From assembly GCF_000153485.2 (NCBI RefSeq), contig NC_018721.1, positions 3,844,001 through 3,908,000 on the forward strand: a stretch of 64,000 nt of DNA, written 5' to 3'. The DNA comes from Psychroflexus torquis ATCC 700755 (GTDB lineage Bacteria; Bacteroidota; Bacteroidia; Flavobacteriales; Flavobacteriaceae). Both the position numbers and the translations under genes were made by a program. The first letter of the stretch is position 1. Each line of letters starts with the position of its first letter. The notes below the pieces were generated by a model, which did not search any database, was not told where the DNA came from, and saw nothing but the letters and a program-made list of their open reading frames with translations. Of this stretch, positions 54,810-63,363 are shown piece after piece.

Positions 54810-56270
54810 ATGAATAAATTAATAGTGGTGAGCCAACCCGAAAAATGGCCTATTTCAACAGAACATACGTCCATTATTACTTCTCAAGATTATTTAACAA
54901 AGCCAGAGTATGCAAATTTAAAAAACGCGAGAGTTTTTAATCTTAGTGATCAATATAGCTATCAATCTAAAGGCTATTACGTCTCCTTACTAGCAGAAGC
55001 TCGCGGCCATCTGGCGGTACCTACTATTAATAATCTCGTAGATTTAGGAGAGAAAAAGCTCGTCAAAATTGTTTCAGAAGAATTTGAAGAAGAGATTCAG
55101 AAAAGTCTAAAAAACATCAAGTCACAAGAATTTACGCTCAGTATTTATTTTGGTCAAAATGTAGCTCAAAAGTATAAGGCTTTGAGTACTCTTATTTTTA
55201 GGCATTTTCAGATTCCGTTTTTAAGAGTAGTTTTCAAACATTCAACCAAATGGAATATAAAGTCTATCAAGGCAATTTCAATTTCAGAAATTCCAAAAGA
55301 GCACTTGGAAAGCATGTATTATTTTGCTTCTCAGTATTTTTCCAAAAAAAGATACGATACACCAAAAGCCAATAAGGCAGAATATGATTTAGCAATTTTG
55401 GTCCAGCCCAACGATCCTGCTCCACCAAGTAATGCAAAAGCTATTAAGAAATTCACAGACTTGGCAGAAAAAATGAACTTTTACGTGGAAGTCTTAACTC
55501 CAAAGGATTTCTACAGACTTTCTTCTTTTGATGCTCTTTTTATTAGACAAAGCACAGAGGTGAATAACGAAGCTTATGCTTTTGCTAGAAAAGCTTTACA
55601 AGATGGTTTAGCTATCATTGATTATCCGGATTCAATTTTAAAGTGCTGCAACAAAGTATTTATGGCGGAAGCGCTTCAAAAGAATGGAATTCCAACGCCT
55701 AAAACAGTCATCGTTCATAAAGACAATAAGCACGAAGTTCTTAAAATAACAGGCTTGCCTTGTGTTTTGAAATCACCGGACTCTACTTTTTCTTTTGGAG
55801 TAAAAAAGGCAAAAAATGAGGACGAGTTTGAAAGTTTGATGACAGAGATGCTGAAAACTTCAGACTTGGTTATTGCACAAGAATTTACCTTTTCAGAATA
55901 TGACTGGAGAATTGGCATTTTAGATGATAAGCCTTTTTATGCTTGTCGCTATTTTATGGCGAAAGGACACTGGCAAATTTACAATTGGTCTGCCGATAAA
56001 AAGGATGATCAAGATGGAAATGCAGACTGTTTTGCCATTGAAGACGTTCCAGAAAAAGTAATGAAAGCTGCTCTAAAATCAGCTAAAATAATGGGCAAAG
56101 GTCTTTATGGAATAGATATAAAAGAAGTCGAAGGAAAGGCTTTAGTTATAGAAATAAACGACAATCCCAATATAGATTTTGGAGTGGAAGATGGCCTTTA
56201 TGGAGATCTTGTTTACAATACAATTCTTACATCTCTAAAAGACCGTCTTAATTCAAAGCAGGAGTTATGA
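54810..56270 (+). CDS. RimK-like ATP-grasp amidoligase with RLAN N-terminal domain
   Basis: The 486-residue protein has an N-terminal RLAN-type region (about 1-180, LIVVSQPEKWPI; GYYVSLLAEARGH) and a C-terminal ATP-grasp fold (about 270-480) ending with the Mg/ATP motif VIEINDNPNIDFGVEDG. RimK-type enzymes join an amino acid to a carboxylate using ATP. The stop overlaps the next gene's start (ATGA), so translation is coupled to the GCS2 ligase. Predicted to perform one of two ligations in a three-enzyme pathway. Substrates are unknown. Confidence 0.88.
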   Translation: MNKLIVVSQPEKWPISTEHTSIITSQDYLTKPEYANLKNARVFNLSDQYSYQSKGYYVSLLAEARGHLAVPTINNLVDLGEKKLVKIVSEEFEEEIQKSLKNIKSQEFTLSIYFGQNVAQKYKALSTLIFRHFQIPFLRVVFKHSTKWNIKSIKAISISEIPKEHLESMYYFASQYFSKKRYDTPKANKAEYDLAILVQPNDPAPPSNAKAIKKFTDLAEKMNFYVEVLTPKDFYRLSSFDALFIRQSTEVNNEAYAFARKALQDGLAIIDYPDSILKCCNKVFMAEALQKNGIPTPKTVIVHKDNKHEVLKITGLPCVLKSPDSTFSFGVKKAKNEDEFESLMTEMLKTSDLVIAQEFTFSEYDWRIGILDDKPFYACRYFMAKGHWQIYNWSADKKDDQDGNADCFAIEDVPEKVMKAALKSAKIMGKGLYGIDIKEVEGKALVIEINDNPNIDFGVEDGLYGDLVYNTILTSLKDRLNSKQEL

Positions 56271-57490
56271 AATACCATCTTTTTGAAGTCTTCGGGATAG
56301 AACTAGAATACATGCTTGTAGATAGCTCTACTGGAAGAATTAAACCTGCAGTAGATGAATTGATGAAGCTTAAAACAGGTCAATTGGTGTCTGATGTGGA
56401 TAATGGAGCTATAGAATGGAGTAACGAATTGGCGGCCCATGTCATTGAACTAAAGACCAATGGACCGACCAAAGATTTGAATCAACTAGATCTCGAGTTC
56501 CATAAAAACATCCTTGAGATCAATAAGTTATTGAAACTAAAAGAGATGGTGCTATGGCCAACGGCTTCTCATCCTTTGATGAATCCAGATTTGGAAATGA
56601 AGCTCTGGGAGCATTCTTACAGCGACGTATATGCGCTTTATAACAGAATTTTTGATTGCAAAGGTCATGGCTGGTCCAATGTGCAAAGTATGCACATCAA
56701 CCTCCCTTTTTATGATGATTTGGAATTCGAAAAACTGCATGCCGCAGTAAGACTTATCCTTCCCATTCTTCCAGCTTTAAGCGCAAGTTCTCCGATTTTA
56801 GATAGAAAGAATACCGGTTTTAAAGATGCAAGGATGAATATGTATCTGACCAATCAACAACAAATCCCTGAAATGACAGGTAAAGTTATCCCTGAGCAAG
56901 TATTTACTCAGCACGATTATCAAATTAAGATTTTCGACCCTATCAATACTGCTATAGCACCTTACGATAAAGAAAATATCTTGGAGCATCATTTTTTAAA
57001 TTCCAGGGGAGCCATTGCTAGATTTGATAGGAATGCCATCGAAATTCGGGTCTTAGATTTACAGGAATGTCCGTTGGCAGATATTTCTATCAGCTGTTTT
57101 ATTGTAGAGGTTTTAAAGGAGTTAGTCGATGAAGTACATTCTAGTCTTATTGACCAAAAGTCGTGGCATGAAAATGACTTGTTTGACATTTTAGAAACCA
57201 CCATATGTCAAGCTGAAGGAGCTACAGTAATCAATGAAAAATACTTAAAGGTACTTGGCATTAATTCGGAGTCTATGCGAGTTAGTTCTATTTGGACTCA
57301 TTTGTTTGAAAGAGTGAGTCACCGAATGGACAAGCGACACCAAGACGCTATTGGTCTTATTCTTACAAACGGGAGTTTGTCAACGAGAATTTTAGAAGCT
57401 ATACAAGATGATTATTCTGAGGCCAATATTCTGCGGGTCTATAAACATCTCGAAAATTGTTTATCTACCAATCAACTTTTTCAATCTTGA
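56267..57490 (+). CDS. GCS2 family carboxylate-amine ligase (YbdK-like)
   Basis: The 407-residue protein belongs to the glutamate-cysteine ligase 2 family. The family's N-terminal acidic signature is seen as FGIELEYMLVDSSTGRIKPA, with metal/substrate motifs EWSNELAAHVIELKT and HGWSNVQSMHINLPF further in. The fold is that of glutamine-synthetase-like ligases. It may form a gamma- or alpha-amide on an amino acid. Start overlaps the RimK-like stop by 4 bp (ATGA) and its stop overlaps the next start (TTGA), so the three genes are translated as a unit. Confidence 0.88.
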   Translation: MKYHLFEVFGIELEYMLVDSSTGRIKPAVDELMKLKTGQLVSDVDNGAIEWSNELAAHVIELKTNGPTKDLNQLDLEFHKNILEINKLLKLKEMVLWPTASHPLMNPDLEMKLWEHSYSDVYALYNRIFDCKGHGWSNVQSMHINLPFYDDLEFEKLHAAVRLILPILPALSASSPILDRKNTGFKDARMNMYLTNQQQIPEMTGKVIPEQVFTQHDYQIKIFDPINTAIAPYDKENILEHHFLNSRGAIARFDRNAIEIRVLDLQECPLADISISCFIVEVLKELVDEVHSSLIDQKSWHENDLFDILETTICQAEGATVINEKYLKVLGINSESMRVSSIWTHLFERVSHRMDKRHQDAIGLILTNGSLSTRILEAIQDDYSEANILRVYKHLENCLSTNQLFQS

Positions 57491-58173
57491 AACTGGTCTT
57501 GACTTGTGAGCATGCAAATAATGCTTTGCCAAAAAAATATAGATCTTATTTTTCCGAATTCAAGCAAAGATTAAAAACACATCAAGGATACGATCTTGGA
57601 GCATTCAGTATATTTAAAAACCTCAAACCTTTAGCTACATTTTCATCTTATTATAACTGGAGTCGGCTTTTGATAGAAGTCAATAGATCCCTTCAGCATT
57701 CTCAACTTTTTTCTAGTATTTCAAAATCATTTAGTGAAGAAGAAAAGCGAGAACTTATAGAAGACTATTATAGGCCATATCGAGATGGGATTCAGAAGAA
57801 AATACATACTTATATTAAAAAGGGAGAGTCTGTGTTGCATCTGTCGGTTCATAGTTTTACACCAGTTTTGGAGGGAGACACAAGAAATACAGAGGTGGGT
57901 TTGCTTTATGATCCCAGAAGATCTGAAGAAAAAAGATGGGCGAGGCATTTTAAAAAGGACTTAAATGCCCATTTATCAGATCAACGAATAAGGATGAACT
58001 ATCCCTATTTAGGCAAAGCAGATGGCTTTACAACTAGTTTAAGGCAGGAGTTTCAAGAACAATATATCGGAATAGAATTAGAATTAAATCAGAAATTATT
58101 TGCAAAAGTAGGACATGGTAAGTATCTTGGTAGAGCACTTTATAAATCTCTACAGAAGAACTTAGATTGGTAA
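57487..58173 (+). CDS. N-formylglutamate amidohydrolase-like protein
   Basis: A 228-residue member of the N-formylglutamate amidohydrolase (FGase) family, with VLTCEHANNALP, VHSFTPVLEGDTRNTEVGLL, GKADGFTTSLRQEF and IGIELELNQ. The family is a zinc amidohydrolase; here it is not linked to histidine breakdown but to two ligases. The TTG at 57487 overlaps the GCS2 stop (TTGA) and fits the family start LKLVLTCEH; an upstream TTG at 57457 would add ten residues. It might hydrolyse or edit the amide product of the ligases. Confidence 0.87.
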   Translation: MKLVLTCEHANNALPKKYRSYFSEFKQRLKTHQGYDLGAFSIFKNLKPLATFSSYYNWSRLLIEVNRSLQHSQLFSSISKSFSEEEKRELIEDYYRPYRDGIQKKIHTYIKKGESVLHLSVHSFTPVLEGDTRNTEVGLLYDPRRSEEKRWARHFKKDLNAHLSDQRIRMNYPYLGKADGFTTSLRQEFQEQYIGIELELNQKLFAKVGHGKYLGRALYKSLQKNLDW

Positions 58174-58281
58174 AAGGTGAAATTATTTGTGCTTATCTTA
58201 GAAATTATAAATATAGTTTAGGCTTGTGAAATAAGATTTAAAATCGTTTTTGTAAATTAGCCGATTATAAAAAGATAAGGT

Positions 58282-58458
58282 ATGAATAAGAATACTGTTT
58301 TAGCTTGGGCTACTTTTATTATGATCATTGTAGGTTTAGGACTAATTGCTTTAGGAGCGTTTAGATATAATGAAATTGCAGGATGGGGTTTTGCTTCGGT
58401 AGGGATTGGTTTTTTTGCAATAGCTTGGGTATTTAATGCGCTAAAAGGAAGAGTTTAA
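58282..58458 (+). CDS. Small membrane protein, CAL67264 family
   Basis: This 58-residue protein (MNKNTVLAWATFIMIIVGLG to AWVFNALKGRV) has two hydrophobic helices and a basic C terminus, matching the small CAL67264-type membrane family named from Gramella forsetii. Function is unknown. It lies 18 bp before ettA, an arrangement typical of Flavobacteriia. The frame is complete with an ATG start. Confidence 0.82.
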   Translation: MNKNTVLAWATFIMIIVGLGLIALGAFRYNEIAGWGFASVGIGFFAIAWVFNALKGRV

Positions 58459-58476
58459 TAAAGAAAAAGATAAATA

Positions 58477-60168
58477 ATGGCAGATGATAAAAAAGTGATA
58501 TTCTCCATGTCGGGAGTATCCAAAACATATCCAGGTGAAGATAAGCCTGTTTTAAAGAATATATATCTAAGTTTTTTTTACGGTGCAAAAATTGGGATTT
58601 TAGGGCTTAATGGTTCTGGAAAATCTACTTTGATGAAAATAATTTCCGGAATCGAAAAAAACTACCGTGGTGATGTTGTCTTTTCCCAAGACTATTCCGT
58701 AGGATATCTTGAGCAAGAACCCGAACTGGATCCTGAAAAAACAGTGCTGGAGATTGTAAAAGAAGGAGTTTCTGATGTGGTAGCGATCTTAGATGAATAC
58801 AACAAAATCAATGATGATTTTGGGTTACCAGAGGTATATGAAAATGCCGAAAAGATGGAAAAATTAATGGATCGTCAAGCAGCACTTCAAGATAAAATTG
58901 ACGCTACCAATGCTTGGGAACTCGATAATAAGCTTGAAGTAGCTATGGATGCTTTAAGAACACCCGCTTCCGATCAAAAAATCGAAAATCTATCAGGTGG
59001 AGAAAAGCGGCGTGTAGCTTTATGTCGTTTACTTCTTCAAGAACCAGATGTTCTTCTTCTCGATGAGCCAACCAACCACTTAGATGCAGAATCTGTGCAT
59101 TGGCTTGAGCATCATTTGCAACAATACAAGGGAACTGTTATTGCAGTAACTCACGATAGATATTTTCTGGATAATGTAGCAGGTTGGATTTTGGAACTAG
59201 ATAGAGGAGAAGGGATTCCTTGGAAGGGAAACTATTCGTCTTGGTTAGATCAAAAATCTAAGCGAATGGCTAAAGAAAATAAGCAAGCTAGCAAACGTCA
59301 AAAAACATTGGAGCGTGAGCTAGAATGGGTTAAAATGGCTCCAAAAGGAAGACAATCTAAACAAAAAGCTAGATTGAATAATTATGATAAGTTGATGAGT
59401 CAAGACCAAGAAAAGCTAGATGAAAAACTTGAAATTTATATTCCTAATGGACCGCGTTTAGGTAACAACGTGATTGATGCCAGTGGAGTAAGCAAAGGGT
59501 TTGATGAGAAGTTATTGTACGACAACTTAAATTTCAAACTTCCTCAAGCTGGTATTGTTGGAGTAATTGGCCCTAATGGTGCTGGTAAAACGACTATTTT
59601 TAAAATGATAATGGATGAAATTCAACCTGATAAGGGTGAATTTGTAGTTGGTGAGACTGCTAAAATTGCTTACGTAGATCAAGCTCACTCTAATATTGAT
59701 CCAGATAAATCCATCTGGGAAAACTTTAGTGAAGGACAAGATCTAGTCATGATGGGCGGTAAAAAAGTTAATTCTAGAGCTTATTTAAGTCGTTTTAATT
59801 TTAATGGTAGCGAACAAAATAAGAAAGTTAACAAATTGTCTGGTGGAGAACGCAACAGACTTCATTTAGCAATGACGTTGAAAGAAGAAGGTAATGTTTT
59901 GCTTTTGGATGAGCCAACCAATGATCTAGATGTTAACACACTTAGAGCCTTGGAAGAAGGTTTAGAAAGCTTTGCAGGGTGTGCTGTAGTTATTTCTCAC
60001 GACAGATGGTTTCTAGATAGAATTTGTACTCATATTCTTGCTTTTGAAGGGAATTCTGAAGTTTATTTTTTCGAAGGTAGCTTTAGTGAATATGAGGAAA
60101 ATAAGAAAAAACGTTTGGGCGGTGATTTAATGCCAAAACGAATTAAATATAAAAAATTGGTTAGATAA
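58477..60168 (+). CDS. ettA: Energy-dependent translational throttle protein EttA (ABC-F)
   Basis: A 563-residue ABC-F ATPase with tandem ABC domains: Walker A GLNGSGKSTLMK and GPNGAGKTTIFK, signatures LSGGEKRRVALC and LSGGERNRLHLAM, and Walker B LLLDEPTNHLDAES and LLLDEPTNDLDVNT. The linker (P-site tRNA interaction motif) lies at about 245-330. EttA binds the ribosomal E site and restricts the first elongation step when the ADP/ATP ratio is high. A strong terminator follows. Confidence 0.95.
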   Translation: MADDKKVIFSMSGVSKTYPGEDKPVLKNIYLSFFYGAKIGILGLNGSGKSTLMKIISGIEKNYRGDVVFSQDYSVGYLEQEPELDPEKTVLEIVKEGVSDVVAILDEYNKINDDFGLPEVYENAEKMEKLMDRQAALQDKIDATNAWELDNKLEVAMDALRTPASDQKIENLSGGEKRRVALCRLLLQEPDVLLLDEPTNHLDAESVHWLEHHLQQYKGTVIAVTHDRYFLDNVAGWILELDRGEGIPWKGNYSSWLDQKSKRMAKENKQASKRQKTLERELEWVKMAPKGRQSKQKARLNNYDKLMSQDQEKLDEKLEIYIPNGPRLGNNVIDASGVSKGFDEKLLYDNLNFKLPQAGIVGVIGPNGAGKTTIFKMIMDEIQPDKGEFVVGETAKIAYVDQAHSNIDPDKSIWENFSEGQDLVMMGGKKVNSRAYLSRFNFNGSEQNKKVNKLSGGERNRLHLAMTLKEEGNVLLLDEPTNDLDVNTLRALEEGLESFAGCAVVISHDRWFLDRICTHILAFEGNSEVYFFEGSFSEYEENKKKRLGGDLMPKRIKYKKLVR

Positions 60169-60186
60169 TATTAAGCGATTTTTTTT

Positions 60187-60228
60187 AATACAAAAGCTCT
60201 CTACTATTTTGTAGAGAGCTTTTGTATT
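60187..60228 (+). terminator. Terminator of ettA
   Basis: A perfect 18-bp stem (60187-60204 with 60211-60228) around a 6-nt loop contains GCTCTCTAC. It lies 18 bp after the ettA stop and is preceded by a T run and followed by AT-rich sequence. Confidence 0.85.
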
Positions 60229-60253
60229 AATCATATAGTTATCTGAATTTCAG

Positions 60254-60281
60254 TTGATAAGGAGAAACTTAATTATCTTTG
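60254..60281 (+). promoter_or_regulatory. Flavobacterial promoter of the secreted endonuclease gene
   Basis: TTG (60254-60256), a 17-bp spacer and TATCTTTG (60274-60281) match both boxes of the consensus TTG-N17-23-TAnnTTTG. The ATG at 60294 is 13 bp further on, leaving a very short leader. Confidence 0.65.
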
Positions 60282-60293
60282 TAAAAACATGTG

Positions 60294-62246
60294 ATGAACA
60301 AAATTACTTTTTTAGTATTCTGTTTATTAAGTCAGTTTATCTTTTCTCAAAAAGTTATAATAAACGAAGTAGATTCTGATACCCCTGGCGTAGATACTCA
60401 AGAATTTATAGAGTTGAGAACTCAAGTTGTAGAGTCACCATTGGATGGGTATGTTCTCGTTTTTTTTAATGGTTCCAGTTCTGGAGCAGACTCCAGTTAC
60501 TTTGCTATGAGTCTTGACGGTTTTGTGACTGACTTTAACGGATTATTTGTAGTAGGTGGACCTGAACTTACTCCAAGTCCTAACTATCGATTGCTTAGAA
60601 ATTTCATTCAAAATGGAGCAGATGCTGTTGCTGTCTACAAGGGCAGTGTGGAAGATTTTGAAGAAGGAACTCTCGCCACTATAGATAATCTTGTAGACGC
60701 CCTAGTTTATGGGACAAGTGATCCAGAAGATCAAAACTTATTAAATCTCCTTTTACAAACCGAACAAATAGACGAGGATGTGAATGGTAATTCGGACTCA
60801 GAATCCATGCAAAGAAACTTTGATGGATCTTGGTTTGTCAGCGCACCAACTCCTAGAATACCAAATGATGGAAGTGGAATAACTCCTGTTTTTATAGACG
60901 TCACAACAAGTTCCAATCTTGTCAACGAAGGTGATAGCTTTACCATTGATTTTGAAACTTCAGAACCGTTGATGGAGGAGATCATGATTACTTTCAGTTT
61001 GATCAACGGAGGGTTTACTGAAGAGGATTATACAGGACAGACCTCTGTCACTCTTTCCGCAGGTACAAACTCAGGTTCTGTAGCTATTAATCTAGTTGAT
61101 GATGAGGTAGACGAAGGCGATGAGTTTATCTCCATAGCAGTTGATATTCTTGGTGAGCCCTATATTTTGAATAGTAATTTTATTCAAGTTATTGCCATTG
61201 ATGATGATTTTACTATTGCCGATTGGGGCACTCCTATTCATCCAACTTTCGATAAAGTCGAGCCCACGGGACCATCTGATTATTTCGAAAGCTTGAATGG
61301 AGAATCTGGTCCTAATCTAAGTCAGGCTATACAAGATATCATTGCTGAAGAAGGAGTGGTTAAAATTCATACCTATTCAGATATTATTGATATTCTTAAA
61401 TCTGCTGATCAAAGCCCGATGAATAGCAACGAAGTCTGGTTAGCCTACAGAGAGGAGTCTAGACCCAAATACCTCTATCAACTTAGTTCATCTGGAACTG
61501 GATTTTGGAACAGGGAGCATGTTTATCCTAGGTCCAGAGGTGGTTTTTTTAGTATAGAAGACGATGAGATTGCTACAGGAATTAATGAATGGTGGGTGAC
61601 CAATGCAGATTCCTTAAGACATGCAAATTCTGATGCTCATGGCCTAAGAGCCACAGATGCTAATGAGAATAGTTCAAGAGGTAACCAACATTTTGGAGAA
61701 TATATAGGACCCGAAGGAACTCTAGGTAGTTTTAGAGGGGACGTAGCACGAGCTGTATTTTATTTATCTATACGCTTTAATGATCTTTCGGTCGTAGATG
61801 GTTTTCCAGATAGCACTGGTCAGCTTGGCGATTTGCAAACCTTATTGCAATGGCATCTAGACGATCCAGTGGATGATTTTGAAATGAACAGGAATAATAT
61901 AGCGTATACTTGGCAAAACAATAGAAATCCCTTTATAGATTATCCAGAGCTAGCAAGTTATCTCTGGGGAAATAATCAAGGAGAAGTTTGGAACCAGTCC
62001 CTTTCAGTAACTCAAAACATGACAGAAGAGATGTTGATTTATCCTAATCCTGCTTCAAATTATATTCAGCTTCAAGGAATTTTAAAAGACTCTCTTATTC
62101 AAATGTATTCAATGACAGGTAAAAAAGTTTTGGAGACTAAAGTAAACTCTGGAGATCGGATAGCATTGGAGTTGAGTGCTGGTGTTTACCTCGTAAGAGT
62201 TATGTGTAATTCCAAAGTGATGACCAAAAAACTTATCATCAATTAA
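60294..62246 (+). CDS. Secreted endonuclease I family nuclease with LTD, Calx-beta and T9SS sorting domains
   Basis: The 650-residue protein has a signal peptide (NKITFLVFCLLSQFIFSQ), a lamin-tail-like domain (about 20-150), a Calx-beta-like domain (about 195-300, ending VIAIDDD), the endonuclease I core with FWNREHVYPRSRGGF, HGLRATDANENSSRGN and RNPFIDYPELASYLW, and a type IX secretion tail (about 575-650: YPNPASNYIQLQG to MTKKLIIN). It should be exported through the T9SS and cleave extracellular DNA. The ATG at 60294 follows a good promoter; a GTG at 60291 is possible. Confidence 0.92.
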   Translation: MNKITFLVFCLLSQFIFSQKVIINEVDSDTPGVDTQEFIELRTQVVESPLDGYVLVFFNGSSSGADSSYFAMSLDGFVTDFNGLFVVGGPELTPSPNYRLLRNFIQNGADAVAVYKGSVEDFEEGTLATIDNLVDALVYGTSDPEDQNLLNLLLQTEQIDEDVNGNSDSESMQRNFDGSWFVSAPTPRIPNDGSGITPVFIDVTTSSNLVNEGDSFTIDFETSEPLMEEIMITFSLINGGFTEEDYTGQTSVTLSAGTNSGSVAINLVDDEVDEGDEFISIAVDILGEPYILNSNFIQVIAIDDDFTIADWGTPIHPTFDKVEPTGPSDYFESLNGESGPNLSQAIQDIIAEEGVVKIHTYSDIIDILKSADQSPMNSNEVWLAYREESRPKYLYQLSSSGTGFWNREHVYPRSRGGFFSIEDDEIATGINEWWVTNADSLRHANSDAHGLRATDANENSSRGNQHFGEYIGPEGTLGSFRGDVARAVFYLSIRFNDLSVVDGFPDSTGQLGDLQTLLQWHLDDPVDDFEMNRNNIAYTWQNNRNPFIDYPELASYLWGNNQGEVWNQSLSVTQNMTEEMLIYPNPASNYIQLQGILKDSLIQMYSMTGKKVLETKVNSGDRIALELSAGVYLVRVMCNSKVMTKKLIIN

Positions 62247-62266
62247 TTCATGTTTCTTAATTATTA

Positions 62267-62303
62267 TAAAAAAGCCGTTATGAAGACGATGGCTTTTTTT
62301 TAT
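62267..62303 (+). terminator. Terminator of the endonuclease gene
   Basis: AAAAAAGCC (62269-62275 region) pairs with GGCTTTTTT (62291-62299) around a 14-nt loop, followed by a T run, 20 bp after the stop codon. The stem is short but the T run is strong. Confidence 0.7.
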
Positions 62304-62322
62304 TTTTATGCAAATTTTGAAA

Positions 62323-63363
62323 ATGAAAGCAACTTACTTTAAACATACATTGAATTTCAAACAACCAAGTGGAACCTCAAGAGGAGTTTTGAAAACAAAA
62401 GACTCTTGGTTTATCAAATTTGAGGACGATGTTAAGTATGGAATAGGTGAGTGTGGACTTCTAAAAGGATTGAGTATTGATCCTATAGAAGAGTATGAAG
62501 CAACTCTTCATTGGGTGTGTGAAAATATCCATTTAGGCTTAGATGTCTTATATCTTAAATTAGCAGATTATCCTTCTATTCAATTTGGTTTAGAAATGGC
62601 GTTCAACTCTTTTTCTTCTTCAAACCCTTATGTTCTTTTTCCTTCAGAATTTACCGAAGGAAAAAAGGGAATGGTCATTAACGGATTGATTTGGATGGGC
62701 GAGAAGTCTTTTATGAAATCTCAAATTCAAGAGAAAATCAAACAAGGTTTCAGTTGTATTAAGCTTAAAATTGGGGCTATCGACTTTACATCAGAATTAG
62801 ACTTGTTGAGGTACATCCGAAGTGAATTTTCAGCGTCAGAAGTCGAATTGAGAGTAGATGCTAATGGGGCATTTTCTAAAGATTCTGCTTTAGAAAAATT
62901 AAAGCAACTCAGTGAATTTAATTTACATAGTATCGAACAGCCTATTGCCGCAGGACAATGGGAATCTATGGCGGACTTTTGTAGACAAACACCTCTACCA
63001 ATTGCTTTAGACGAAGAATTAATTGGCCTTAAAGATGTAACAAAAAAGGAAAAAGCTTTACTAACTATACAACCTCAGTTTATTATTTTAAAACCAAGTC
63101 TTATTGGTGGCTTTAAAGGCTCACAGGAATGGATAGATTTGGCAAATAAACACCATATAAAATGGTGGATGACTAGCGCCTTAGAAAGCAATATTGGACT
63201 AAATGCGATTTCGCAATTTACATTTATGCAACACAATGAAATGCCTCAAGGCTTAGGAACCGGAAGCCTTTATACAAATAATATGCAAAGTCCCTTAACG
63301 GTAGAGGGAGAAAAGATCAAGTACAAACCAGAATACCCTTGGGAAAATAAATTCAATTTATGA
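62323..63363 (+). CDS. menC: o-Succinylbenzoate synthase (MenC), enolase superfamily
   Basis: The protein has 346 residues from the ATG at 62323 (an in-frame ATG at 62308 adds five and lies at the end of a terminator). Enolase-superfamily residues are visible: KLKIG (Lys), RVDANGAF (Asp), EQPI (Glu), ALDEEL (Asp) and LKPSLIGG (Lys). MenC dehydrates SHCHC to o-succinylbenzoate in menaquinone synthesis. Relatives are dipeptide epimerases, which cannot be fully excluded, but the sequence resembles Bacteroidota MenC. Its stop overlaps the next gene's start (ATGA). Confidence 0.83.
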   Translation: MKATYFKHTLNFKQPSGTSRGVLKTKDSWFIKFEDDVKYGIGECGLLKGLSIDPIEEYEATLHWVCENIHLGLDVLYLKLADYPSIQFGLEMAFNSFSSSNPYVLFPSEFTEGKKGMVINGLIWMGEKSFMKSQIQEKIKQGFSCIKLKIGAIDFTSELDLLRYIRSEFSASEVELRVDANGAFSKDSALEKLKQLSEFNLHSIEQPIAAGQWESMADFCRQTPLPIALDEELIGLKDVTKKEKALLTIQPQFIILKPSLIGGFKGSQEWIDLANKHHIKWWMTSALESNIGLNAISQFTFMQHNEMPQGLGTGSLYTNNMQSPLTVEGEKIKYKPEYPWENKFNL

